From Clostridia bacterium (GTDB lineage: Bacteria; Bacillota; Clostridia; Oscillospirales; CAG-272), in assembly GCA_017466375.1 (NCBI GenBank), contig JAFTUH010000020.1, positions 1-46,062 of the forward strand: DNA of 46,062 nt, read 5' to 3'. Made by a program: the position numbers and the translations under genes. Positions 24,600 to 33,418 of this stretch are shown here, piece after piece (within the stretch, counting starts at the first letter, position 1; the number at the start of each line of letters is the position of its first letter). The notes beneath the pieces were generated by a model. The model did not search any database, had not been told where the DNA came from, and was given only the letters and a program-made list of their open reading frames with translations.

Positions 24600-26351
24600 A
24601 TGGCATTTGACGCAGGAATGCTGTCCTGTATTCTGCACGAGGTTGACGTAATACTCGGCGGAGGAAAGATAGAAAAAATTCACATGCCCCAAAAGGACAT
24701 GGTTGTTCTGATCATGAAAAACGGAGGCGGCACACACCGTCTCCTTATCAATGCCGGACCGTCCTCGCCGCGTATGTGTATCACGTCGGAAAAGACGGAG
24801 AATCCGGCAACGCCGCCGATGTTCTGCATGATGCTCCGTAAGCATCTCGGCGGTGCGAAGCTGATCCGCACGGAGCAACTCGGCTTTGAACGCGCGGCAC
24901 GGCTTACGTTTGAGACGTATGATGAGCTCGGCTTCAAAACGGAGAAGCACCTGATCGCGGAGATCATGGGCAAATACAGCAATCTGATTCTGACGAATAC
25001 CGAGGACAGAATCATCGGTCTTCTGAAAAGCATTGATTTTACCACGAGCGAAAAGCGGCAGCTTCTGGCGGGGATGCGGTACGAATTGCCTCCGAAACAG
25101 GAGAAAGCGGATCCACTGACGGTCACGGAGGACGAATTCAACCGTATGGCCTCTGCCGCCGGGCTCGATACGCTCGCGTATAAGTTTATTCTGTCCTCGT
25201 TTGCAGGCGTGTCATCGCTCGTCGCGCGGGAGATCGCTTATCGTGCCGGTGGAGTGGATGCGAGCCTCCGTGACTGTGCAGATACGCTGTGGTCGGAGTT
25301 TTCGTTCTTTTGTACTACGGTGCGAGAGCACAAAGGTGTGCCCACGCTTGTCCGTACGGCGGACGGCGTGCCGAAGGAGTATTGTTTTCTTCCCGTCGGG
25401 CAGTACGGCGAATCGCTGGAAACGGTTACAATGTCCAGCTTTTCTGCGCTGATCGATTCTTACTTTGCCGAGCGGAGCCGTCACGATATGCTTTCGCAGC
25501 GTGCGTCGGATATCCTGCGGATTCTTGCGGCGGCAGAGTCACGCATCACGCGCAAGATTTCTCTTCAGAGCGCCGAGCTTGCCGACTGTGAGGACGGTGA
25601 GAAATACCGCCTGTACGGAGACCTCATCACGGCGAATATTTACCGCTTGAAAAAGGGCGATACGTCCGCGGATCTGGAGAATTATTACGAGGACGGCGAA
25701 AGTGTCTGCGTGACGCTCGATGCAATGCTGACGCCCGCACAAAACGCTCAGAAATACTATAAAAAATACGCGAAATCAAAGAGCGCAAAAGAGCATCTGA
25801 GTGTGCAGATTGAAAACAGCCGCGCAGAACTTGCGTACATCCAGACGGTACAGGACGCTCTGTCTCGTGCGGAAACGGAGCGAGAGCTGAGCGAGATCCG
25901 CGACGAGTTGTACCACAGCGGTTATGCGTCCCGCATGAAGAATTACACGGCGAAAAAGCAGACGGCGCCGACCGTTCTGAAATTCCGTACGACCGATGGG
26001 CGACAGGTGCTCTGCGGCAAGAATAACACAGCAAACGATTATCTTACGACTAAGCTTGCCGATCGCTCTGACTGGTGGTTCCATGTGAAAAATCAGGCAG
26101 GATCGCACGTTACGCTCGAATCGACCGGCGTGGACGATGAGCCGACGGAACGCGATTTCACCGAGGCGGCGATGATTGCGGCACACTATTCAAAAGCGGC
26201 GGGCGGTACGATGGTGCCCGTTGATTATACTCGAGTCCGCTATGTGAAAAAGCCGGCAGGTGCGAAGCCCGGATTTGTGATTTATACGACGAACTGGACG
26301 GCGTATGTCACTCCGGATGCCAAAGCGGTGGAAAGGCTTAGAGAAAAATGA
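24600..26351 (+). CDS. rqcH: Rqc2 homolog RqcH (NFACT/FbpA family)
   Basis: A 583-residue NFACT protein. The N-terminal NFACT-N domain holds the family start MAFDAGMLSCILHEV, followed by the helix-hairpin-helix region and coiled coil (about residues 270-430). The C-terminal NFACT-R domain has KNNTANDYLTTKLADRSDWWFHVKNQ and a MVPVDYT motif. RqcH recruits tRNA-Ala to stalled 50S subunits and adds alanine tails for degradation. GGAGG precedes the ATG at 24600; it overlaps tmcAL by four bases as ATGA. No rqcP (RNA-binding S4 partner) is beside it. Confidence 0.93.
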   Translation: MAFDAGMLSCILHEVDVILGGGKIEKIHMPQKDMVVLIMKNGGGTHRLLINAGPSSPRMCITSEKTENPATPPMFCMMLRKHLGGAKLIRTEQLGFERAARLTFETYDELGFKTEKHLIAEIMGKYSNLILTNTEDRIIGLLKSIDFTTSEKRQLLAGMRYELPPKQEKADPLTVTEDEFNRMASAAGLDTLAYKFILSSFAGVSSLVAREIAYRAGGVDASLRDCADTLWSEFSFFCTTVREHKGVPTLVRTADGVPKEYCFLPVGQYGESLETVTMSSFSALIDSYFAERSRHDMLSQRASDILRILAAAESRITRKISLQSAELADCEDGEKYRLYGDLITANIYRLKKGDTSADLENYYEDGESVCVTLDAMLTPAQNAQKYYKKYAKSKSAKEHLSVQIENSRAELAYIQTVQDALSRAETERELSEIRDELYHSGYASRMKNYTAKKQTAPTVLKFRTTDGRQVLCGKNNTANDYLTTKLADRSDWWFHVKNQAGSHVTLESTGVDDEPTERDFTEAAMIAAHYSKAAGGTMVPVDYTRVRYVKKPAGAKPGFVIYTTNWTAYVTPDAKAVERLREK

Positions 26352-27532
26352 GAACGTCAGCCGTCATCTGTGAATTTAATCCGCTGCATCGTGGGCATAT
26401 GCACATACTTTCCGAGATGCGCAAGAATGCCGACTGTGTAATTGCGATCATGAGCGGCAATTTTGTACAGCGGGCGATCCCCGCTGTGCTGGATAAGTAT
26501 GAACGCGCACAAGTTGCGATTTTGGCAGGTGCCGATCTTGTGTTGGAATTGCCGTTCCCATGGTGTTCTGCCAGCGCGGAATATTTCGCAAAAGCAGGAA
26601 CGGCAATCGCCGAAAACATTGGTGCCGAGACTCTGATCTTTGGGATCGGCGCGGGTGATTTTACGAAAATATCCCAAGCGGCAGAAGCGTTTTCTGATCC
26701 TTTCGTGCAAGAGGAAATCAACAAACTTACAACAGGTGAAGATATTTCCCAGGGAATTGCATCGATTCGCGAACGATGCCTAAAATCAAGGTTTGGCGGT
26801 GACTTCACAAATGTTCTGCGTTCGCCGAACGACATTTTGGCAATTGAATATCTTCTCCAAATCCGCCGAAACGGGTATCGTCTCAAGCCGCAGACAGTCG
26901 CACGCCTGACAGTGGACACGGATCCAAATTTCAAGAGTGCGACTGTGATTCGCGAGATGCTCCACGACGGTTGTTTTTCCGATATCGAAAGAAGTGTTCC
27001 GCCGTTTGTCATGGAGATACTGACAAGAGCTGCAAACGAACGCTTCCTGGCTGAACAGGGAATGCTTACGGATATAGCTTTTCGTGCGATTAGGACGGAT
27101 CTTTCGCCGTTCGCGACCGAAATTGCAGAAGGTGAAGGAGGTTTATTCAGGCGCATCCACAGCGCGGCACAGAAAGCTACGTCGCCCGATGAAATGCTGA
27201 CACTATCTGCTACCAAAAAGTACACAAACGCGCGTATCCGCCGTGTGCTGCTGTATTATCTTACGAAAATCACGCCCGGAATTCTGCGCGAAACCCCACA
27301 AGTGACAACTGTGCTTGCCGCAAATGAAATCGGATGTGCGTATCTTTCATCTGTCCGTAAAACAACGCCGCTTACGATCCTGACAAAGCCTGCCGCGCAC
27401 CGTGATTTGCCGCTCGATTTGAAGGCGCAGTATATGCACACGATCAACGCGGACAGGCTGTATACGCTCTGTGTCCCGTGCGGACGGGAAGCGGATTATT
27501 TCTTGAAGCAAAGTCCGAGGATTGTTAAATGA
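26348..27532 (+). CDS. tmcAL: tRNA(Met) cytidine acetate ligase TmcAL
   Basis: A 394-residue nucleotidyltransferase-fold protein starting MRTSAVICEFNPLHRGHMHIL, the hallmark HxGH-like start of TmcAL (YlbM). MSGNFVQRAIPAVLDKYERAQVAILAGADLVLELPFPW and SPNDILAIEYL are the other conserved blocks. It makes N4-acetylcytidine at the wobble position of elongator tRNA-Met, using acetate and ATP. It starts in an ATGA overlap with rqcH. Confidence 0.94.
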   Translation: MRTSAVICEFNPLHRGHMHILSEMRKNADCVIAIMSGNFVQRAIPAVLDKYERAQVAILAGADLVLELPFPWCSASAEYFAKAGTAIAENIGAETLIFGIGAGDFTKISQAAEAFSDPFVQEEINKLTTGEDISQGIASIRERCLKSRFGGDFTNVLRSPNDILAIEYLLQIRRNGYRLKPQTVARLTVDTDPNFKSATVIREMLHDGCFSDIERSVPPFVMEILTRAANERFLAEQGMLTDIAFRAIRTDLSPFATEIAEGEGGLFRRIHSAAQKATSPDEMLTLSATKKYTNARIRRVLLYYLTKITPGILRETPQVTTVLAANEIGCAYLSSVRKTTPLTILTKPAAHRDLPLDLKAQYMHTINADRLYTLCVPCGREADYFLKQSPRIVK

Positions 27533-27549
27533 CATCGTCGGTCTTTACA

Positions 27550-27562
27550 CAACTGACAGTTG
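27550..27562. repeat. Short inverted repeat upstream of the HTH gene
   Basis: CAACTG and CAGTTG flank one central A in a perfect 13-base palindrome, 22 bases upstream of the -35 box at 27584. It has no T tract, so it is not a terminator for tmcAL. It could be an operator for the regulator downstream, but a 6-bp half-site is little to go on. Confidence 0.4.
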
Positions 27563-27583
27563 GTTTGATCTCCTGATAAGTTC

Positions 27584-27612
27584 TTTACATTCTGCATTTC
27601 GTGTGCTATCAT
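27584..27612 (+). promoter_or_regulatory. Sigma-A promoter of HTH gene
   Basis: TTTACA (27584-27589), a 17-base spacer and TATCAT (27607-27612), 38 bases before the ATG at 27651. Confidence 0.72.
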
Positions 27613-27650
27613 ATATTCACAAACGGAACTCTAAAGGAGACAACGGAACA

Positions 27651-28457
27651 ATGAGAAATGCAAATCTTTCCGCGAATATATCGAAACTTCGTAAAGGGAA
27701 GGGGATCACACAGGAACAGCTTGCCGCCGCGCTCAATATATCCTCACAGGCAGTTTCAAAATGGGAAACGGGCGTTTCACAGCCGGACACGATGACCTTG
27801 CCGCTTATAGCGGACTACTTCGGCGTGAGCATCGACTATCTCTTTTACGGTCAGGAACTGACGTATGACGAACTGTACATGGCGGTGTTCAAAAAAGTAG
27901 CAGGGCATCCGCAGATGTGTAAGGAATCGTACGAGGACGCGCTGAAGATCTTCGGACACGCGCATCACGGCATATCGTGTGGGAATCTCTTCGGAAAAAG
28001 CGGCATTATCGAATCCCCTGTACAGCTTTCCAACGACCACGGCGTCAGCCTTTTGTCGGGTAAAGGATACGGAGCAATACTCACCCGTTCGTTTTTCCAA
28101 AGCATCTCGAGAGAGACAGCGGAATCGGCTCTCCCGCTTCTATCCGCATTGGCGGATCTGGACAGACTCTTCGTGTGCATGGCGATGCTGTCCATGCACG
28201 ATATCAGCTACGGCGAGCTGAAGGAAAAGCTCGGTTTTTCTGATGACGCACTTCGCCGCGCGCTTGACAGACTGATTGCTGATCAGATCGTTAACGAGAA
28301 GGTGTCGAAGCATAAATCCTTGGGATACACCTACGAGATACGCTTGGAATATCATACTTGTCTGTGTATTCTGCTTGCGACGCTCGAAATGCAGCGCCTT
28401 ATATGGATTGATCATTCCTGCTGTATGGGATACGGCGACTATCCGATTCAACTCTGA
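27651..28457 (+). CDS. Two-domain HTH regulator (Cro/CI HTH plus C-terminal winged helix)
   Basis: A 268-residue protein. Residues 8-65 are a Cro/CI-type helix-turn-helix (ISKLRKGKGITQEQLAAALNISSQAVSKWETG-SQPD). Residues about 175-225 look like a winged helix (ISYGELKEKLGFSDDALRRALDRLIADQIVNEK). The last 30 residues are rich in Cys and aromatic residues (HTCLCILLATLEM, HSCCMGYGDY). The middle contains SLLSGKGYGAILTRSF. It has its own promoter and terminator, so it is a stand-alone unit. The ATG at 27651 follows AAAGGAG; the frame is open further upstream, but that part overlaps tmcAL and the promoter. Confidence 0.87.
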   Translation: MRNANLSANISKLRKGKGITQEQLAAALNISSQAVSKWETGVSQPDTMTLPLIADYFGVSIDYLFYGQELTYDELYMAVFKKVAGHPQMCKESYEDALKIFGHAHHGISCGNLFGKSGIIESPVQLSNDHGVSLLSGKGYGAILTRSFFQSISRETAESALPLLSALADLDRLFVCMAMLSMHDISYGELKEKLGFSDDALRRALDRLIADQIVNEKVSKHKSLGYTYEIRLEYHTCLCILLATLEMQRLIWIDHSCCMGYGDYPIQL

Positions 28458-28463
28458 TAAAGC

Positions 28464-28494
28464 AAAACCCACCGCTGTATTTGCGGTGGGTTTT
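28464..28494. terminator. Bidirectional terminator
   Basis: A 12-bp stem, AAAACCCACCGC (28464-28475) with GCGGTGGGTTTT (28483-28494). It has T runs on both strands and lies between the convergent HTH and tatD genes, ending both. Confidence 0.93.
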
Positions 28495-28496
28495 CG

Positions 28497-29288
28497 TTAT
28501 AATCCAAATAAAGCTTTCGCGTTTTCTGTTGTTTGCCGCGCGATCTCCTCAAGGGGGCGCTCCTTTATATCTGCAACAGCATTTGCCGTGAAGGGAAGAT
28601 ATCCCGAAAAATTGATCTTGCCGCGGTGCGGCTCGGGCGGCAGATACGGGGCGTCCGTCTCAATCAGAATCCGATCAAGCGGCACACTTGCGGCAACCTC
28701 GCGGAGAGATCGTGCGTTTTTGTACGTGATCGGTCCCGAAAACGAGATGTACCAGCCGTTTTTCAAAAGCTGTCGCGCCATCTCGGCACTGCCGCTGAAG
28801 CTGTGCAGAACACCGCGCACGTTCGGATGCGCGCGGAGAATGTCCATCGTGTCGCCGTGTGCCTCGCGATCGTGAATGATAACGGGAAGGTCAAGCTCCT
28901 CCGCCATCGAAAGCTGTACATCCAGAATCGATTTCTGTCGATCTTTCTGCGAATCGTCCCAGTAATAATCCAGTCCGATCTCGCCGAGCGCTACGATTTT
29001 TTCATGTGTACACAGCGTTCGGATTTCATCAAGCACCGACGGAAGATCGGCGTCGCTTATCTCGTGCGAATCACTCGGATGCAGACCTGCAGCGGCATAC
29101 AAACCGTCATGCGTTTCCGCCAGCCGAATTGCCGCGCGGGATGTTTCCGGCGTCGTTCCCGCGTTCAGAATATACCGGATACCAAGATCAAACGCGTCAC
29201 GGATCGCCGCTTCGGCACCGCCTTCGTACTTCTCAAAACGGTCGTCGAAATAGTGCGCGTGTGAGTCAAAAAATACGGGAGTATCCAT
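28497..29288 (-). CDS. tatD: TatD family metal-dependent hydrolase
   Basis: A 263-residue TIM-barrel hydrolase. It starts MDTPVFFDSHAHYFD with the metal ligands His10 and His12, followed by GLHPSDSHE, ALGEIGLDYYWD, PVIIHDREAHGD, GVLHSFSGSAEMA, and ETDAPYLPPEPHRG. TatD proteins act as 3'-to-5' DNA exonucleases or as D-aminoacyl-tRNA-like deacylases; the exact role in clostridia is unclear. The ATG overlaps the metG stop by one base (TGATG). The frame is open to 29390 but would run inside metG. Confidence 0.93.
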   Translation of the reverse strand: MDTPVFFDSHAHYFDDRFEKYEGGAEAAIRDAFDLGIRYILNAGTTPETSRAAIRLAETHDGLYAAAGLHPSDSHEISDADLPSVLDEIRTLCTHEKIVALGEIGLDYYWDDSQKDRQKSILDVQLSMAEELDLPVIIHDREAHGDTMDILRAHPNVRGVLHSFSGSAEMARQLLKNGWYISFSGPITYKNARSLREVAASVPLDRILIETDAPYLPPEPHRGKINFSGYLPFTANAVADIKERPLEEIARQTTENAKALFGL

Positions 29289-31240
29289 CAGCGGACGCGC
29301 TCGCCGAGCGGCGTGTCCTCTGCAAGGAATACCACGCGGATTTCCTCCTCGCCCGATGCAAGGATCATACCGTTGCTTTCGATGCCGCAAAGGACGGCAG
29401 GCTTCAGATTGGCAACAAGAATAATCTTCTTGCCGATCAGTGCCTCAGGCTCGTAGAACTTTGCAATGCCGGAGACCACCTGACGTTTTTCATAACCGAG
29501 ATCGACCTGCAGTTTGAGCAGTTTCTTCGCCTTCGGTACTTTTTCGCAGGCGATGATCTGTGCCGTGCGCAGCTCCACACCCATGAAATCCTCAATACCG
29601 ATCTGTGCAACGCCTTCGGGCTTTTCAACAGCTTTTGCCGCCTTTTCGGCCTCTGCCTGCTTGGCGGCGATTTCCGCTTCGATTTCTTCCATCATCTTTT
29701 TCTCGTCAATGCGGGCGAACAGGGGCGTAGCCTCGCCGACAGATGCACCGGACTTCATGCCGCCGAATGCTTTCAGAGAATCGTAATCGGTTGCGTCTGC
29801 GCCGATCTGTTTGTAGATCGTCTTTGCCGTAGACGGGATGATCGGCTCGAGAAGAATGGCAGCGATGCGGATGCACTCAAGCAGATTGTACATAACCGTT
29901 CCGAGTCGCGGCATGGAGGAAGGATCCTTGGCAAGCGCCCACGGGGTAGTTTCGTCGATATATTTGTTCGTGCGGCGGAGCAGGGCAACAACAGCCTCAA
30001 TGGCGTCAGCGATGTGGTACGTATCCATCAGCGAGGAGAACTCGTTGACAGTCGAGAGTGCGAGTGCCTTCAGCTCGCCATCCGTGCCTTCGTCTGCGCC
30101 GGGTGCGGGGATGACGCCGTCGAAATATTTCTTCGTCATTGCGACAGTGCGGCTGACAAGGTTTCCGAGATTGTTCGCGAGATCGGTGTTGTAGCGGTTG
30201 ATAACGTTTTCGTAGGTGATCGAACCGTCGTTGGCATACGGCATCTCTGCAAGAGCGTAGTAGCGAACGCCGTCTACGGAGATTCTCTCGGCAAGCTCAT
30301 CTGCGTAGATCACGTTGCCGCGGGACTTGCTCATTTTATCGGTGCCGGAGATGAACCACGGATGACCGAAAATGCTCTTCGGAAGCGGCAGATCAAGCGA
30401 CATGAGGAAGATCGGCCAATAGATCGAGTGGAAGCGGACGATGTCCTTGCCGATGATGTGTACGTCAACAGGCCAGTTCTTCTTGTACAGCTCAGGCTGA
30501 TCGATGTTTTCCGGATCGTATCCGAGCGCGGTGATATAGTTCGTGAGCGCGTCCAGCCATACATAAATGACATGGTTGGGATCGAACTCAACCGGGAGGC
30601 CCCATTTGAAGGAGGTGCGGGATACGCACAGATCCTGCAGTCCGGGCTTCAAAAAGTTGTTGATCATTTCCTTTTTGCGGGATTCCGGCTGAAGGAAGTC
30701 GGGATGCGTATCGAAATGCTCCATGAGACGGTCAGCGTACTTGCTCATACGGAAGAAATATGCTTCTTCCTTAGCCTTTTTGACTTCACGTCCGCAGTCG
30801 GGACACTTACCGTCAGCGAGCTGTGTATCGGTGAAGAAGGATTCACAAGGCGTGCAGTACCAGCCCTCGTAGTGACCTTTGTAGATATCACCCTTGTCAT
30901 ACATTTTCTTGAACATGCGTGCGACGGCTTTTTCGTGATAATCGTCCGTCGTGCGGATGAAATGATCGTACGTCGTGTCCATCAGATCCCAGATACGGCG
31001 GATCTCGCCGGCGACCTTGTCAACGTATTCCTTCGGTGTGATGCCTGCTTCAAGTGCGCGTGTCTCGATCTTCTGACCGTGCTCGTCCGTACCCGTTACA
31101 AAATGGACGTCGTAGCCTCTCTGGCGCTTGTAGCGCGCGATTGCGTCCGTCATAATGATTTCGTACGTGTTGCCGAAATGCGGCTTGGAGGACGCGTAGG
31201 CGATCGCTGTGGTGATGTAAAACTTTTCTTTATTCGGCAT
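29288..31240 (-). CDS. metG: Methionyl-tRNA synthetase with C-terminal tRNA-binding domain
   Basis: A 650-residue class Ia synthetase. The HIGH motif is the variant HFGN (residues 21-24), the zinc knuckle is CTPCESFF-CPDCGRE, and the KMSKS loop is intact in DKMSKSRGN. The C-terminal 100 residues (VELRTAQIIACEKVPKAKKLL) are the EMAPII/Trbp111-type tRNA-binding domain, which makes the enzyme a dimer in Firmicutes. GAGAGGAG precedes the ATG at 31240. It is followed by tatD, a common pair. No T-box leader was seen in the 115-base upstream gap. Confidence 0.97.
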   Translation of the reverse strand: MPNKEKFYITTAIAYASSKPHFGNTYEIIMTDAIARYKRQRGYDVHFVTGTDEHGQKIETRALEAGITPKEYVDKVAGEIRRIWDLMDTTYDHFIRTTDDYHEKAVARMFKKMYDKGDIYKGHYEGWYCTPCESFFTDTQLADGKCPDCGREVKKAKEEAYFFRMSKYADRLMEHFDTHPDFLQPESRKKEMINNFLKPGLQDLCVSRTSFKWGLPVEFDPNHVIYVWLDALTNYITALGYDPENIDQPELYKKNWPVDVHIIGKDIVRFHSIYWPIFLMSLDLPLPKSIFGHPWFISGTDKMSKSRGNVIYADELAERISVDGVRYYALAEMPYANDGSITYENVINRYNTDLANNLGNLVSRTVAMTKKYFDGVIPAPGADEGTDGELKALALSTVNEFSSLMDTYHIADAIEAVVALLRRTNKYIDETTPWALAKDPSSMPRLGTVMYNLLECIRIAAILLEPIIPSTAKTIYKQIGADATDYDSLKAFGGMKSGASVGEATPLFARIDEKKMMEEIEAEIAAKQAEAEKAAKAVEKPEGVAQIGIEDFMGVELRTAQIIACEKVPKAKKLLKLQVDLGYEKRQVVSGIAKFYEPEALIGKKIILVANLKPAVLCGIESNGMILASGEEEIRVVFLAEDTPLGERVR

Positions 31241-31293
31241 AATATTTCTCCTCTCATCGCTGAGACGTATTGTGAATGGAAATCTATTATATT

Positions 31294-31322
31294 ATTATAG
31301 CAGAAAAACGCGCATCTTACAA
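31294..31322 (-). promoter_or_regulatory. Sigma-A promoter of metG, inside rsmI terminator
   Basis: On the minus strand TTGTAA (31322-31317), a 17-base spacer and TATAAT (31299-31294). The -35 box lies in the loop of the rsmI terminator hairpin, and its 3' stem arm is in the spacer. Confidence 0.75.
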
Positions 31323-31340
31323 GAGGCAGAGCGCGTTTTT
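31304..31340 (-). terminator. Terminator of trmN6-rsmI
   Basis: On the minus strand AAAACGCGC (31339-31331) pairs with GCGCGTTTT (31313-31305) around a 17-base loop and runs into TTTTTC. The same bases carry the metG promoter. Confidence 0.8.
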
Positions 31341-31355
31341 TGTGTTTTTTGGAAA

Positions 31356-32216
31356 TTATTCCGCTTCGCTCTCCGCGAGAAGCTGCTTGTAGAACGCGCC
31401 TTTGGACAGTCCGCGTGCTTTCGCGGCCGCTTTGATTGCGTCCATGCGGGAGAGACCTTCGTCCATGAGCGACTGCACATGTGCCTCGGGATCCTCCGGG
31501 TATTCATCGGCAGTTGCGGCTTCCGCGGCTCCGTCAATCACGAGAACGTATTCACCGCGCGGATCATTTTCCTCATACAGACGTACCGCCTCAGCTATCG
31601 TCGTGCGGATAACTTCCTCATTCAGCTTCGTAAGCTCACGGCAGATGGAAATACGGCGATCTCCCCACGCGGAAAGCATATCACCGAGTGTGCGTTTGAG
31701 CTTGTGCGGTGCTTCATACAGGATAACAGTGCGCGTCTCGTTCGCAAGAAGAGCGAGACGGCGGCGGCGTTCCCCTTTATCAGGCGGCAGGAATCCTTCA
31801 AATACGAACCGTCTCGTCGGAAGTGCTGACATAGACAGTGCTGTAACTGCGGCACAAGCACCGGGGATCGAGGATACGGGAATCCCGCGTGCGGCACACA
31901 GTGCGACAATATCCTCACCGGGATCGCTGATGGCCGGCGTACCTGCGTCCGTAATCAGTGCGCAGGACTCGCCGCTTTCAAGTCGATTAGCAATGTGCTC
32001 ACCGCGTTCGTATTTGTTGTGTTCGTGATAGCTGACAAACGGCTTGGAGATGCCGTAGTGGGAAAGGAGCAGTCCCGAATTGCGTGTGTCCTCCGCAGCG
32101 ATAAAATCCACCTCGGAGAGGACTTTCAGCGCCCGTTCGGAGATATCTGCGCGATTCCCGATCGGGGTGGCGACAAGGTACAGCGTGCCGCCAACGGTCT
32201 TGTTTTTTTCTGTCAT
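31356..32216 (-). CDS. rsmI: 16S rRNA (cytidine-1402-2'-O)-methyltransferase
   Basis: A 286-residue SAM-dependent methyltransferase of the tetrapyrrole-methylase fold. Family blocks are LYLVATPIGNRADISERALKVL, AAEDTRNSGLLLSHYGI, ALITDAGTPAISDPG and FEGFLPPDKGERRRRL. The C-terminal 50 residues form a helical tail. RsmI methylates the ribose of C1402 in the 30S decoding centre. AAAGGAG precedes the ATG at 32216. It overlaps the methyltransferase gene upstream by four bases (ATGA). Confidence 0.96.
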   Translation of the reverse strand: MTEKNKTVGGTLYLVATPIGNRADISERALKVLSEVDFIAAEDTRNSGLLLSHYGISKPFVSYHEHNKYERGEHIANRLESGESCALITDAGTPAISDPGEDIVALCAARGIPVSSIPGACAAVTALSMSALPTRRFVFEGFLPPDKGERRRRLALLANETRTVILYEAPHKLKRTLGDMLSAWGDRRISICRELTKLNEEVIRTTIAEAVRLYEENDPRGEYVLVIDGAAEAATADEYPEDPEAHVQSLMDEGLSRMDAIKAAAKARGLSKGAFYKQLLAESEAE

Positions 32217-33019
32217 CGGTTGGCTCCTTTCTTTGGTGCGAATAAGAATTCGAGAGAAAACGTATCATAAATGCGTGTCATTGCATCCGTATAAACGCGC
32301 TCCGCAGAGCTTTTGTATATAATCAGCGGCGGCGATTGGATCAGAGACGGCGCGGCATCTTTTTTTGATTCCACAAGGACAAGGCACGGTCTGCTTTCCG
32401 TGTCCGGATAGATAGTAACCATGCGCTTCGGCTCAAGTCTCGCTTCACGCAGAGCTGTGATCAGCTCGGGGAGTCTGTCCGGACGAAATACGGTGTAGAA
32501 CAGTCCGCCGGTAGTCAGGATACGTGAGGCGGCGCTGCAGAAATCGGCAATTGTTCCGTTCAGTTCGCGACGCGCAGTCTCCATGCGCAGATCAGCCCCT
32601 GTGATGCCCGCACCTGCAGGCATATACGGCGGGTTCGAGATCACCACGGAAACCGTGCCATCCGTATCCGCCTGTGAAAGATCCCGCACGTCTTTGTGAA
32701 GAATCGTAACGCGTTCACCGAGCCCGTTCATATCAGCGTTTCGGGCAATCAGATCGCAGAACTCGTCCTGGATCTCCACCGTGTAAGCGTGCTTGTATTT
32801 GTTGCGAGTAAGGCAGAGCAGGGAAGCAACGCCCGTGCCGCTTCCGAGATCGGCAAGCATGCCGCCCTCAGCATCTTTGGCAAAGGCGGAGAGCAGATAC
32901 GCGTCCGTCCCAAAGGTCAGTCCTCCGATTTTCTGTATGAGACGAAGATTCTCGTTGATTTCGTCGACTCTTTCTCCGTCCCTGATAAGCGGTGATTCAC
33001 CGCGGAGATTCGTGTTCAT
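32213..33019 (-). CDS. trmN6: TrmN6-like (tRNA1(Val) adenine-N6) methyltransferase
   Basis: A 268-residue class I methyltransferase. The SAM loop is LADLGSGTGVASLL (residues 56-69) and the catalytic motif is ISNPPYMP near residue 125, as in the YfiC/TrmN6 and related N6-adenine methyltransferases. It starts with INENLRLIQKIGGLTFGTDAYLLSAF, the family N-terminus. It is followed by rsmI in ATGA overlap, so both RNA-modifying genes form one unit. The exact target base is not certain from sequence alone. Confidence 0.88.
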   Translation of the reverse strand: MNTNLRGESPLIRDGERVDEINENLRLIQKIGGLTFGTDAYLLSAFAKDAEGGMLADLGSGTGVASLLCLTRNKYKHAYTVEIQDEFCDLIARNADMNGLGERVTILHKDVRDLSQADTDGTVSVVISNPPYMPAGAGITGADLRMETARRELNGTIADFCSAASRILTTGGLFYTVFRPDRLPELITALREARLEPKRMVTIYPDTESRPCLVLVESKKDAAPSLIQSPPLIIYKSSAERVYTDAMTRIYDTFSLEFLFAPKKGANR

Positions 33020-33047
33020 GTAATACCGCCTTTATGATTTGAACAAC

Positions 33048-33076
33048 AAAAAACGCGCACGAGGCGCGCTTTTGTA
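33048..33076 (-). terminator. Terminator of ferredoxin gene
   Basis: On the minus strand AAAAG-CGCGC (33074-33065) pairs with GCGCG-TTTTT (33059-33050) over a five-base loop, with one G-U pair, ending in a T tract. Confidence 0.83.
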
Positions 33077-33094
33077 TGTAGAAAAAATGCCGAA

Positions 33095-33268
33095 TTATTC
33101 AGCAACGGGAGCGCCGACAGGGCAAGCGCCTGCACAAGCACCGCACTCAAGGCAGTCATCTGCATTGATTACGTACTTTCCGTCTTTTTCAACGATGCAC
33201 TCAACCGGGCATTCGCTTGCGCAAGCACCGCAGCCGATGCAATCATCAGCAGAAATCTTGTAAGCCAT
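33095..33268 (-). CDS. 2[4Fe-4S] ferredoxin
   Basis: A 57-residue clostridial-type ferredoxin. The two cluster motifs are Cys10-x2-Cys13-x2-Cys16-x3-Cys20-Pro and Cys39-x2-Cys42-x2-Cys45-x3-Cys49-Pro, with an extra Cys24. Such ferredoxins carry electrons for pyruvate oxidation, hydrogenase and other steps of anaerobic metabolism. It has its own promoter and terminator. The ATG at 33268 has GGAGG eight bases upstream. Confidence 0.97.
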   Translation of the reverse strand: MAYKISADDCIGCGACASECPVECIVEKDGKYVINADDCLECGACAGACPVGAPVAE

Positions 33269-33299
33269 TCTTAATACCTCCGATTTTGTATTTGATACT

Positions 33300-33327
33300 A
33301 TTGTAGCACAAAAAAATGAAAATGCAA
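33300..33327 (-). promoter_or_regulatory. Sigma-A promoter of ferredoxin gene
   Basis: On the minus strand TTGCAT (33327-33322), a 16-base spacer and TACAAT (33305-33300). The 150-base gap between ricT and the ferredoxin gene is very A/T-rich and holds nothing else clear. Confidence 0.7.
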
Positions 33328-33418
33328 TCGTTTTTCGAAAAAATATTGAAAAAATATGCGCGAAATTATTTGAAAAAGGGGAATTCGGCACCGATCAAGT
33401 CAAATTTTCGAGTTCAAA

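Noticed and set aside
29006..31300. A 764-codon open frame on the plus strand over metG and tatD
   Set aside because: It lies antisense to the fully conserved metG, has no ribosome site or promoter of its own and no recognisable motif. Codon bias of metG leaves the opposite frame open.
31241..31355. A T-box or SAM-type leader before metG
   Set aside because: Only 115 bases separate rsmI and metG, filled by the terminator, promoter and ribosome site; no T-box sequence (TGGNACCGCG) is present.
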